Positions 34,132 to 42,605 of a stretch of 64,000 bases of DNA are shown piece by piece. The notes below the pieces were generated by a model that worked only from the letters and a program-made list of their open reading frames with translations, searched no databases and was not told the DNA's origin. The stretch spans positions 34,195 to 98,194 of the forward strand of contig JAGXGE010000037.1 in the NCBI GenBank assembly GCA_024637015.1, in the 5' to 3' direction. A program made the position numbers and the translations under genes. The stretch's first letter is position 1. The number at the start of each line of letters is the position of its first letter. The DNA comes from Aequorivita sp. (GTDB lineage: Bacteria; Bacteroidota; Bacteroidia; Flavobacteriales; Flavobacteriaceae).

Positions 34132-35100
34132 ATGAGTTATCTAGATACTACCAACGATGTGTATAAACAAGCTGCACTTACCCCAGACGTTGGGCTTTGC
34201 TGTACTACAAACCCAATTTGGGAGCTCCCCGGACTTAAAATTCCGAGAATTATGCAAGAGATGAATTACGGCTGTGGAAGCACAGTAAATGCCCGCGATC
34301 TCACAAACAGCCCAAAAATACTTTATGTTGGTGTTGGTGGCGGCATGGAGTTGCTTCAGTTTTCCTATTTCAACAGAACTGAAAGTGGTGTTATTGGAGT
34401 AGATACCGTAGATGAAATGCTTGAAGCCTCAAGCAAAAACTTCAAAGAAGCCGAAAAAGTAAACCCGTGGTTTAAAAGTGAATTTGTTGATTTAAAAAAA
34501 GGCGATGCACTAAACCTACCTGTAGAAGACAACAGTATTGATGTCGCTGCCCAGAACTGTCTTTTCAATATTTTTAAAGCAGAAGATCTAAAAAAAGCCA
34601 TAGAAGAAATGTACCGCGTTCTAAAGCCCCACGGACGCTTAGTAATGAGCGACCCCACCTGCGAGCAGCAAATGAATCAAGCCCTACGGGAAGATGCTCG
34701 CCTGCGTGCTTTATGTCTTAGCGGGAGTTTACCAATCGCAGAATACGTAAAAGCCCTGACTGATGTTGGTTTTGGCACTATTGAAATCCGCGCTCGCAAA
34801 CCTTATCGAATTCTTGACCCTAAAAATTACCCTACGGATGAGTTGATATATATTGAATCTATTGAAGTTGCAGCCATAAAAGACCCGATGCCCGAAGATG
34901 GCCCTTGTATATTCACTGGAAAAGCAGCAATTTACTATGGTTCAGAGAATCATTTTGATGATAAAAAAGGGCATGTTTTGCTGAAAAATCAACCTTTGGC
35001 AATTTGCGACAAAACCGCAGCTGCTTTAGCGACTTTAGGTCCTAATGATATATTTATTAGCGAGTCCACCTATCATTATGATGGTGGAGGCTGTTGCTAG
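34132..35100 (+). CDS. arsM: Arsenosugar cluster arsenite methyltransferase ArsM
   Basis: A 322-residue class I SAM methyltransferase. The SAM loop is ILYVGVGGGMELLQFSY (about residues 64-80), with IGVDTVDEML and AQNCLFNIF as later motifs. Arsenic-binding cysteines are likely Cys23-Cys24 (GLCCTTNP), Cys48 (NYGCGS), Cys180-region (DPTCEQQ) and the C-terminal GGGCC (321-322). ArsM methylates arsenite in steps to dimethylarsenite, the substrate of ArsS. The C-terminal CC is common to this subgroup. It directly follows the PNP gene. Confidence 0.9.
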   Translation: MSYLDTTNDVYKQAALTPDVGLCCTTNPIWELPGLKIPRIMQEMNYGCGSTVNARDLTNSPKILYVGVGGGMELLQFSYFNRTESGVIGVDTVDEMLEASSKNFKEAEKVNPWFKSEFVDLKKGDALNLPVEDNSIDVAAQNCLFNIFKAEDLKKAIEEMYRVLKPHGRLVMSDPTCEQQMNQALREDARLRALCLSGSLPIAEYVKALTDVGFGTIEIRARKPYRILDPKNYPTDELIYIESIEVAAIKDPMPEDGPCIFTGKAAIYYGSENHFDDKKGHVLLKNQPLAICDKTAAALATLGPNDIFISESTYHYDGGGCC

Positions 35101-35151
35101 TTATGTAATTCTTACAACAGCATTCCGTCTAACGATTTATAAAAGTTTGAG

Positions 35152-36048
35152 TTGGAAAAATACATTGAAATCTTTAAAAATTCTTATCACGGATATTTCA
35201 ACTATCTGTGGAGTGAAATAACGCATTTTCATTGGGAAAACTATTTCTACGGATTAATATTGGTTTCCTTATTAGTATGGGCTTTAGAGCTATTTTTTCC
35301 GTGGCGGAAAAATCAAAAAGTCTTCCGAAAAGATTTCTGGCTGGACACGTTTTATATGTTCTTCAACTTCTTCCTTTTGAATCTAATCGTGCTAATTTTC
35401 CTGTCAAATGCAACAGCCGAGTTGTTCAATGATTTTTTGGGACTAATAGGATTGAAGCTTTCAGATTTTCAATTTATAGATTTAGACGCACTTCCTTTTG
35501 GCCTAGGCCTTTTGATTTTCTTTTTGGTGACTGATTTTATTCAGTGGAACACGCATCGCTTGCTTCATCGCGTGCCATGGCTTTGGAATTTCCACAAATT
35601 ACACCATTCCGTAAAGGAAATGGGCTTTGCGGCACACCTTCGTTACCATTGGATGGAACCCGTTGTTTATAAATCATTGCTTTATATTCCACTCGCCATT
35701 ATAGGTGGGTTTGACATTGAAGCAGTGGCAATAGTCCATTTCACGACACTCACAATTGGCCATTTAAACCACGCTAATCTTGGTTGGGATTATGGCAAGT
35801 TGAGATATGTATTCAACAATCCGAAAATGCACATCTGGCACCATGCCAAAGTTTTGCCAAAAAACACACAATACGGTATTAATTTCGGAATCAGTTTGAG
35901 CGTTTGGGACTACCTTTTTAGAACCTATCATATTCCACATGACGGCAGAGATATTGAGTTGGGTTTTGATGGCGATGAGCTATTTCCTTCAAATTTCATT
36001 TCTCAGGAATTATATCCTGTAAAAACCAAAGCGCGAAATGTTTCGTAA
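35152..36048 (+). CDS. Sterol desaturase/fatty acid hydroxylase family membrane protein
   Basis: A 298-residue integral membrane di-iron enzyme with about four helices. The histidine clusters are HRLLHR, HKLHHS, HLNHANLGW and HIWHHAK, the eight-His pattern of the fatty acid hydroxylase superfamily that also includes ether-lipid and sterol oxidases. It starts at a TTG (35152) 51 bases after arsM. It may hydroxylate or desaturate a lipid that carries the arsenosugar; this is inferred from position only. Confidence 0.88.
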   Translation: MEKYIEIFKNSYHGYFNYLWSEITHFHWENYFYGLILVSLLVWALELFFPWRKNQKVFRKDFWLDTFYMFFNFFLLNLIVLIFLSNATAELFNDFLGLIGLKLSDFQFIDLDALPFGLGLLIFFLVTDFIQWNTHRLLHRVPWLWNFHKLHHSVKEMGFAAHLRYHWMEPVVYKSLLYIPLAIIGGFDIEAVAIVHFTTLTIGHLNHANLGWDYGKLRYVFNNPKMHIWHHAKVLPKNTQYGINFGISLSVWDYLFRTYHIPHDGRDIELGFDGDELFPSNFISQELYPVKTKARNVS

Positions 36049-36077
36049 CTATCTGAAAATATAAAAAATTAATAAAA

Positions 36078-36881
36078 ATGAAAACCACTTTCAACATTGC
36101 TGCCCTATTTTTTATTGTATTTTCTTTACAAAGTTGTAGTCTCATTTCCGCTGCAGGCTTTAGTAGTCAAGGACAGCCTACTAAAGAAGTGAAATCAAAA
36201 CTCACCTCAACCACAGCAAATTCTGCTGTAAACGTAGATCATTCGGAATGGAGCATATTACTAAAAAAGCACGTGAACAATGAGGGTTTCGTTGATTACA
36301 AAGGATTTAAAAGTGACAAACTTAAACTGGACGATTATCTAAAAATGCTCTCCGAAAAAGAACCTACAAACGATTGGAGTGTTCAGGAATTACTAGCCTA
36401 TTACATAAATCTTTACAATGCTGCAACAGTAAAATTAATTGTAGAAAATTATCCCCTTAAAAGTATAAAAGATATTGATGGCGCCTGGACCAAAGGCCGC
36501 GTTACAATTGGCAGTAAAGAGTTGTCGCTTGGTGGAATTGAAAACGGAATCCTTCGGAAAATGAACGAGCCACGTATTCACTTCGCAATAAACTGTGCTT
36601 CGATTTCCTGTCCAAAATTAATGAACGAAGCTTATACCGCTGCCAAAATCAATGAGCAATTGGATACTGCCACAAAGGAATTCATAAATAGTGATAAAAA
36701 TGATATTTCCCCTTCAAACCCTAAACTTTCCTCCATTTTTGATTGGTACCAAAAAGATTTTAAAGTGAACGGAAAGCAGGATGTAATTGGTTTTATTAAC
36801 CAATATTCAAAAACCAAGATAAATACGGGAGCTACAATTACCTATAAAGATTATAATTGGAGCTTGAATGAGCAGAAATAA
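36078..36881 (+). CDS. DUF547 lipoprotein
   Basis: A 267-residue exported lipoprotein (signal peptide with lipobox LQSC, Cys20). Residues about 60-260 are the DUF547 domain: NWEGFVDYKGF-like NNEGFVDYKGFKSDKLKLD, LLAYYINLYNAATVKLIVEN, and INCASISCPKLMNEAYTA with conserved Cys pair. DUF547 has a papain-like fold with Cys/His residues and uncertain function. Neighbouring lipid- and sugar-handling genes suggest an envelope role. Confidence 0.88.
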   Translation: MKTTFNIAALFFIVFSLQSCSLISAAGFSSQGQPTKEVKSKLTSTTANSAVNVDHSEWSILLKKHVNNEGFVDYKGFKSDKLKLDDYLKMLSEKEPTNDWSVQELLAYYINLYNAATVKLIVENYPLKSIKDIDGAWTKGRVTIGSKELSLGGIENGILRKMNEPRIHFAINCASISCPKLMNEAYTAAKINEQLDTATKEFINSDKNDISPSNPKLSSIFDWYQKDFKVNGKQDVIGFINQYSKTKINTGATITYKDYNWSLNEQK

Positions 36882-36933
36882 GTTCTCAGTTGCAAATAAA
36901 AAAATATATTTTAAAAAACCCTGAAATTTTTTA

Positions 36934-37698
36934 ATGCTAAGTATCATCATCCCGGTTTTAAACGAAACCGCCACCATTGAAAAACTATTGATCCATCTTT
37001 CGGAAAACATTTCTGGGGAAAATAACTGGGAGATTATTTTGGTGGATGGGGGAAGCAGTGATGGAACTCCTAAAAAAATTACGGATTTTGCCGAAACGCA
37101 ATCAATTTCCTTTCATCTCACAACTTCAGAAAAAGGTCGCGCAAAACAGATGAACAAAGGAGCTCGGAAAGCTTCAGGTGAAATATTTTACTTTCTGCAC
37201 GCAGATTCTTTTCCACCAAAAAATTTCGATAAATACATTATTTCAGAAGTCGAAAAAGGAAATCCAGCTGGCTGCTTCCGAATGAAATTTGACAGCAACC
37301 ATTGGTGGCTAAAACTTATAGGATGGTTTACCAAATTTAGTTGGCGTGCCTGCCGCGGAGGAGATCAGACCCAGTTTATCACCAAACAACTTTTTGAGGA
37401 AATTGGCGGGTTTGACGAAACCTATATTATTTATGAAGACAACATTTTAATAAATGAGCTTTACAAACGGAAGAAATTTGTAGTAATACAACATTGGCTT
37501 AGAACTTCTGCAAGACGCTACAAACAAAAAGGAGTTTGGAATTTACAGTACCATTTTGTGGTTATTTATGCAAAGCGCTGGTTTGGTGCCGATTCGAAAG
37601 AGCTGTATAGGTATTATTTAAAAAATATTAAACTTTCAAATAAAGAAGTACCTCGAAAGTTAGATTCAAAAAAGGTCTTAGCTGAAAAGCGGGTTTAA
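36934..37698 (+). CDS. TIGR04283-type arsenosugar cluster glycosyltransferase (GT2)
   Basis: A 254-residue family 2 glycosyltransferase. SIIIPVLNETATIEKLL and ILVDGGSSDGTPKKI form the nucleotide-sugar site, FLHADSFPP is the DxD-like metal site, and CRGGDQTQFITKQLFEEIGG with YEDNILINEL marks the acceptor/catalytic part. No membrane helix is present. The family is called TIGR04283 because of its co-occurrence with arsenosugar genes. It would transfer the activated arsenosugar to an aglycone such as glycerol or a lipid; acceptor unknown. It converges with the glycosidase gene with zero spacing. Confidence 0.88.
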   Translation: MLSIIIPVLNETATIEKLLIHLSENISGENNWEIILVDGGSSDGTPKKITDFAETQSISFHLTTSEKGRAKQMNKGARKASGEIFYFLHADSFPPKNFDKYIISEVEKGNPAGCFRMKFDSNHWWLKLIGWFTKFSWRACRGGDQTQFITKQLFEEIGGFDETYIIYEDNILINELYKRKKFVVIQHWLRTSARRYKQKGVWNLQYHFVVIYAKRWFGADSKELYRYYLKNIKLSNKEVPRKLDSKKVLAEKRV

Positions 37699-38769
37699 TC
37701 AATGCTTTAAATAATACTTTGCCACAATAACTTCTGCAGGTTTGTTTTGCGGTGTAAATTGATTGTCCGTTTCTCCGCCAACTCTCTCGTGTGCAATAAA
37801 CCATTTCCAGAGAAATCCGCCAGCGAACCATTGTTCATTCCACACTTCTTCATATAAACCTTGTAAAGTATTGCTCTGCGCTTCAAAATTTATAGAAGTC
37901 AATTTATAGTTGCTTTCCCAAGGCTCCCTTCCTGCGAAATCGACACTTCGGTAGCCATATTCTGTAAAAATAATTTTTTTGTTTTCTCTTTCTGAAACCC
38001 TTTTTAATTCCTCTTTCCAATGTTGCCAACCGGACCGCGATTCTTCTACCGTAGGGCTTTTTCTTTCCGAAACAGGAAAATAGGCGTCCACACCAATATA
38101 ATCCAAAGCATCCCAAAATGGAACGCGTTTGTATTCATCCCAATTGGCGGCATAGGTCAATTTTCCATTGTAAACATTTTTTACTTCGGAAATCAGATTT
38201 CGCCAATATTCGGGACGGTGCATTATAAATTTTTCTAGCTCCGTGCCTATACAAAAGATTTCTACATTTTCTTCTTCGGCGACTTTCGCAAAATCTATTA
38301 TAAAATTTCTATATGAATTTTCAAGTTCAAGCCAATCTGATTCCGAAGCCATTTTCAGTAAACCCGTAAACTCACCGTGCCACACCCAAATTTGGGGCTT
38401 CATCATTACCTTAATATCGTTTTTGTGCAGCATGCTTACATATTGCTTTGCTCCTTGTTTCGTCTCGCCAAACCATTGTCTTTCCTGATTATAAATAATT
38501 TCAGGATGTTCCAGACTTTTAATGAAACCGAAAGGCATAATGGCCGCGTAGTCTACGTGGACTTTCTTTAAAGGCGCAATGTTTTTCTGTAAAATAGAAT
38601 CTTTAGAAGCTACAAAACTCACCCCATTTATTTTTGAAATCAATGATTCTTTAATTGTTTTTCCGTGTCTATTATTAGCCAAATTTTTAGAAGAATCATG
38701 CTTTTGCAAGCATCCAAAAAAAATAGGAATAAGAAAAATACAAAATAGTGAACGCAGTGATAATGTCAT
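37699..38769 (-). CDS. TIM-barrel glycoside hydrolase-like lipoprotein (GH113-like)
   Basis: A 356-residue exported lipoprotein (SLFCIFLIPIFFGC, lipobox before Cys20) with a clan A-like TIM barrel. IFCIGTELEKFIMHRPEYW carries the probable acid/base Glu and KKIIFTEYGYRSVDFAG the nucleophile Glu. VDYAAIMPFGFIKSLEHPEI and QIWVWHGEFTG resemble GH113-type mannanases and glycoside hydrolase TIM-barrel-like proteins. The start at 38769 is chosen for the signal peptide; a longer frame upstream is not credible. It is the only minus-strand gene in the cluster region and may serve general glycan use. Confidence 0.82.
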   Translation of the reverse strand: MTLSLRSLFCIFLIPIFFGCLQKHDSSKNLANNRHGKTIKESLISKINGVSFVASKDSILQKNIAPLKKVHVDYAAIMPFGFIKSLEHPEIIYNQERQWFGETKQGAKQYVSMLHKNDIKVMMKPQIWVWHGEFTGLLKMASESDWLELENSYRNFIIDFAKVAEEENVEIFCIGTELEKFIMHRPEYWRNLISEVKNVYNGKLTYAANWDEYKRVPFWDALDYIGVDAYFPVSERKSPTVEESRSGWQHWKEELKRVSERENKKIIFTEYGYRSVDFAGREPWESNYKLTSINFEAQSNTLQGLYEEVWNEQWFAGGFLWKWFIAHERVGGETDNQFTPQNKPAEVIVAKYYLKH

Positions 38770-38912
38770 TTTTGAAAATAAATTGTCAATGAAAGTAGTA
38801 TTTATTTTAGAGTTTATTGAAACTTTAATAATCCTTTTTAAAATACCCGAACTGTAATTGTGTAAATTTATAAACGACTGAAGAAAAACAACAACCAAAT
38901 ATCTTCAAAATT

Positions 38913-40214
38913 ATGGAGCACATCGTCATTATAGGCAACGGTATTGCTGGGATTACGGCCGCAAGGCACATCCGAAAACTATCCGACAAAAAGATAACCA
39001 TAATTTCCGCAGAAGCAGATCATTTTTTCTCCCGTACCGCTTTAATGTACGTATATATGGGCCACATGCGCTGGCGCGATATCGAACCTTATGAAAATTG
39101 GTTTTGGGAAAAGAATAGACTGGAACTAAAAAAGGGCTATGTTGAAAGGATAGACACCAACAGCAAAACACTTTATTTTAAAGATGATGGTACCATAAGC
39201 TACGATAAACTTATTATTGCTAGTGGTTCAGTTACTAATACATTTGTCTGGAAAGGCCTTGAATTGAATGGCGTACAAGGTTTGGTGACAAAACAAGATT
39301 TAGAAAACCTCGAAAAAAATGCGCCAAACAACAAAGAATGTCCTCGCGCAGTAGTCGTGGGCGGTGGGCTGATTGGTGTTGAAATGGCCGAAATGCTTCG
39401 AACACGGAATATTGAAGTAACGATGCTCGTTCGTGAAGATGCGTTTTGGACCAATGTCTTGCCAAACGCCGAGGCAGAAATGATTTCGCGCCACATAATT
39501 TCACATGGCGTAGATCTTCGGCATAATTCAGAACTAGATAAGATTTTAGGAGATAATAATGGTAATGTGAAAGCAATTGTTACAAAAGACGGTGAAGAAA
39601 TTCCATGTAGCGTGGTGGGCATAACCACTGGCGTAAAACCGCAAATTACTTTTTTGAAAAATTCGGAAATTGAAACAGACAAAGGCGTTTTGGTAAACCG
39701 AAAGCTGGAAACAAATATAAAAGATGTTTACGCTATTGGCGATTGTGCGCAACAGCGAAAACCCATTGGCAATAGACCTCCAGTTGAAGCAGTTTGGTAC
39801 ACTGGAAGGATGATGGGCGAAGCTTTGGCACAAACCATCTGCGGCAAACCATTTGAATACAATCCGGGAAACTGGTTTAACAGTGCCAAGTTTTTTGATA
39901 TTGAATACCAAACCTATGGTTGGGTTTTTTCAGAAAGCAGAAAAAAGAATTATGAGGAACAATTTCATTGGAAATGTAAGAGCGATCTTCGTTGTATAAC
40001 CATTTCTTATAAAAAAGAAAATGGCGAATTTCTGGGCATAAACACCTTTGGAATTAGAATGAAACACGAAGTCTTTAATAGGTGGTTGAATGAAAAAAGA
40101 AGTGTGGATTACGTAATCCAAAACCTAAAACAAGCCAATTTTGACCCTGAGTTCTTCAAAAATTATGAAAAAGAAATTCAGGCAGAATACGCCAATCAAT
40201 CTGTAACTGTATAA
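38913..40214 (+). CDS. FAD-dependent NAD(P)H oxidoreductase
   Basis: A 433-residue pyridine nucleotide-disulfide-type flavoenzyme. The FAD motif is IVIIGNGIAGITAARHI (residues 4-20), the NAD(P) motif is RAVVVGGGLIGVEMAEML (about 148-165), and DVYAIGDCAQQ is the FAD pyrophosphate site. About 110 C-terminal residues (NWFNSAKFFDIEYQTYGWVF) resemble NADH-rubredoxin/nitrite reductase-type extensions. No redox-active CxxxxC is seen near the FAD. Together with the adjacent ferredoxin-like membrane protein it probably moves electrons. Confidence 0.85.
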   Translation: MEHIVIIGNGIAGITAARHIRKLSDKKITIISAEADHFFSRTALMYVYMGHMRWRDIEPYENWFWEKNRLELKKGYVERIDTNSKTLYFKDDGTISYDKLIIASGSVTNTFVWKGLELNGVQGLVTKQDLENLEKNAPNNKECPRAVVVGGGLIGVEMAEMLRTRNIEVTMLVREDAFWTNVLPNAEAEMISRHIISHGVDLRHNSELDKILGDNNGNVKAIVTKDGEEIPCSVVGITTGVKPQITFLKNSEIETDKGVLVNRKLETNIKDVYAIGDCAQQRKPIGNRPPVEAVWYTGRMMGEALAQTICGKPFEYNPGNWFNSAKFFDIEYQTYGWVFSESRKKNYEEQFHWKCKSDLRCITISYKKENGEFLGINTFGIRMKHEVFNRWLNEKRSVDYVIQNLKQANFDPEFFKNYEKEIQAEYANQSVTV

Positions 40215-40217
40215 TTT

Positions 40218-41804
40218 ATGAGCACCGTTCAAAGAAATATGTCCCTAACCGGCGAGCCTCCAAAAACCATAAATACCCAACAAAAAATTGCTTCAGCCAT
40301 TGGTCTTATTGGCTTAGCGCTGCTTTTTTTGGCATTGTTCAATCTAAATTTCCCTAACAAAACTTTGTGGCTAAGCGCATCTCTGGTGATGATTTCTTCT
40401 GGAATTATTTGGTTTTCCACCGCAGCGTATTTAAATAAACACGAAGGCATTAAAAATGATGGGCTTTATTTTAAGTCACTGACTTCTCGCGGATTTTGGG
40501 CTTGGATTTTAGGAATAACTCTCACACTTTTCTATGTTGTTCTTTATTGGTTTCCGCAGTATTTAGGCTTAGTTCAGGAGGGTGACAATAAAGGCATTGT
40601 TGCTCTTTTTGATCCGTTGAGCAAATTGCTGAACGGTGGGCCTGCTAGTCAGTGGTTTGTTTATGGAACACTTTATACTGTAGCCATATTGGCTTTTGGG
40701 ATAAAATTCATCTTAAAATACCGCAATAACAAATACGAAAAACTGCGAACCTATTCTGTGATGTTTTTTCAGTTGGGTTTTGCCTTTCTGATTCCAGAAT
40801 TAATGCAAAGATTAAACAGTGATTCTTTTGCACTTCCCTATTATGACTTAAAGAATATTTGGCCCCTCAATTATTATAATTTTGAACAATATCGGGTAGA
40901 TGAATTTATTTCCGCTGGAGATATTGGTTTGGCACTTTTAATTTTTGGGATTGTTTCAATCTTTATAATTACTCCAATTTTAACCTATAAATACGGCAAG
41001 CGTTGGTATTGTTCTTGGGTTTGTGGTTGTGGCGGTTTGGCAGAAACTGCTGGCGATCCTTTCCGTCATTTAAGCGATAAAACACAAGTAGCTTGGAAAG
41101 TGGAACGTTGGGTAATTCACAGCGTTTTAGTTTTTGTAGTTTTAATGACCACAGCAGTCGTGCATTCCTATTTAGGCGATGACAGTTCAAAATATTGGCT
41201 GAGTAAAGATGTCTTTCTTATAAGCGTGGCCGTACTTTTAACACTCGTATTTTTAGGTGTTTGGATTTTTAAAAGAGACGAATTGCAAAAAGATGCCCGA
41301 ATTGGCTCCATTGCTTATTTCGTCATTATAATTTCATTAATTGCATTGCATTTCAGTACTGGCAAGACCCTCTTTCTTTTTGAAGCCGAAACCTTACGGC
41401 AGTCATATGGTTTTTTGATTGGAGCTGTATTTAGCGGTGTAATTGGTGTTGGCTTCTATCCTATATTCGGCAATCGCGTTTGGTGCCGTTTTGGTTGCCC
41501 ATTGGCGGCAATTCTCGGTTTCCAACAACGCTTATTTTCGCGTTTTAGAATTACAACCAATGGTGGACAATGTATTTCTTGCGGAAACTGCTCTACCTAT
41601 TGTGAAATGGGAATCGATGTTCGTGCGTACGCCCAAAAAGGGGAAAATATCGTTCGTTCCAGCTGTGTGGGCTGCGGAATCTGTTCAGCTGTTTGCCCAC
41701 GTGGGGTTTTGAAACTCGAAAATGGACCACTTGAGAAGCGAATTGATTCCAACGAAATTCTTTTAGGAAATGATTTGAACTTGATGAATTATGTGAACAA
41801 ATAA
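40218..41804 (+). CDS. Membrane 4Fe-4S polyferredoxin (NapH/NosR/CcoG-like)
   Basis: A 528-residue protein with about seven hydrophobic segments. Between them are cysteine motifs WYCSWVCGCGG and WCRFGCPLAAILG, as in NapH/NosR/RdxA proteins. The C terminus holds two 4Fe-4S motifs: CISCGNCSTYCEMGID and SSCVGCGICSAVCPRG. It likely passes electrons across or along the inner membrane from the flavoprotein upstream, whose stop is 3 bases before. Whether it serves arsenosugar chemistry, for example supplying ArsS or a desaturase, is not known. Confidence 0.88.
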   Translation: MSTVQRNMSLTGEPPKTINTQQKIASAIGLIGLALLFLALFNLNFPNKTLWLSASLVMISSGIIWFSTAAYLNKHEGIKNDGLYFKSLTSRGFWAWILGITLTLFYVVLYWFPQYLGLVQEGDNKGIVALFDPLSKLLNGGPASQWFVYGTLYTVAILAFGIKFILKYRNNKYEKLRTYSVMFFQLGFAFLIPELMQRLNSDSFALPYYDLKNIWPLNYYNFEQYRVDEFISAGDIGLALLIFGIVSIFIITPILTYKYGKRWYCSWVCGCGGLAETAGDPFRHLSDKTQVAWKVERWVIHSVLVFVVLMTTAVVHSYLGDDSSKYWLSKDVFLISVAVLLTLVFLGVWIFKRDELQKDARIGSIAYFVIIISLIALHFSTGKTLFLFEAETLRQSYGFLIGAVFSGVIGVGFYPIFGNRVWCRFGCPLAAILGFQQRLFSRFRITTNGGQCISCGNCSTYCEMGIDVRAYAQKGENIVRSSCVGCGICSAVCPRGVLKLENGPLEKRIDSNEILLGNDLNLMNYVNK

Positions 41805-41909
41805 AACCTAATAGACACCAAAGGTTTGTTAGGTATATCAAACATTTTCGTCCAATGGATTATCACAAATTTTTCTCACCTTCGCAATCCATAAATTCCA
41901 TAGCTTTTA

Positions 41910-42605
41910 ATGGTAAAAAATATTAAAGTAATCATTCCCGCTTTTAACGAAGAAGACTCTATTGGAAAGGTGATTGCTGAAATTCCAAGTATCGTTTCAG
42001 AAATAATTGTGGTAGACAACAATTCTACCGATGCTACTGCAGAAGTTGCCAGAAAAGCAGGAGCTATCGTACTTTTTCAACCCAATGCTGGCTATGGAAA
42101 TGCCTGTTTAAAGGGAATAGAATACATTTCAGAAAAAAATACAAAACCAGACATTGTGGTTTTTCTGGATGGCGATTACAGCGATTTTCCTTCAGAATTG
42201 ACAAAAATTGTTGCACCTATTTTGGAAGATGACATTGATTTTGTGGTAGGTGCTCGTGTAAAACGATTACGAGAAGCTGGTTCAATGACTTTTCCACAGC
42301 GATTTGGTAATCAGTTGGCAACCAAACTTATGAAGATTTTATTCAATTCAAAATTTACAGACCTTGGGCCTTTTCGTGGCATTAAATATGAAAAGTTGCT
42401 AGCGCTCAATATGGAGGACAAAACCTACGGTTGGACGGTAGAGATGCAATTGAAAGTATTAAAAAAGAAATTTACCTACGTTGAAATACCTGTAAAATAC
42501 AAAAACCGCATAGGTGTTTCAAAAGTTTCGGGTACGGTAAAAGGTGCTATCTTTGCTGGCGTAAAAATCCTGACTTGGATTTTTAAATACAGTTTCAAAA
42601 AATGA
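41910..42605 (+). CDS. GT2 glycosyltransferase (dolichol-phosphate mannosyltransferase-like)
   Basis: A 231-residue family 2 glycosyltransferase. VIIPAFNEEDSIGKVIAEI and IVVDNNSTDATAEVARKAG are the nucleotide-sugar loops, FLDGDYSDFP carries DxD, and GLGPFRGIKYE-like DLGPFRGIKYEKLLALN is typical of the DPM1/polyprenyl-phosphate type. VPVKYKNRIGVSKVSGT-like EIPVKYKNRIGVSKVSGT follows. No membrane helix, so it acts on a lipid at the membrane surface. It overlaps the next GT2 gene by 4 bases, indicating a functional pair. Confidence 0.88.
   Translation: MVKNIKVIIPAFNEEDSIGKVIAEIPSIVSEIIVVDNNSTDATAEVARKAGAIVLFQPNAGYGNACLKGIEYISEKNTKPDIVVFLDGDYSDFPSELTKIVAPILEDDIDFVVGARVKRLREAGSMTFPQRFGNQLATKLMKILFNSKFTDLGPFRGIKYEKLLALNMEDKTYGWTVEMQLKVLKKKFTYVEIPVKYKNRIGVSKVSGTVKGAIFAGVKILTWIFKYSFKK

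Noticed and set aside
38902..38912. A longer start for the glycosidase-like gene reaching 38898
   Set aside because: The added 43 residues are not signal-peptide like, and cross the divergent promoter region; the start at 38769 gives a good lipoprotein signal.
41806..41835. ACCTAA/TTAGGT inverted repeat after the ferredoxin gene as a terminator
   Set aside because: The stem is short with a large loop and no T tract follows.
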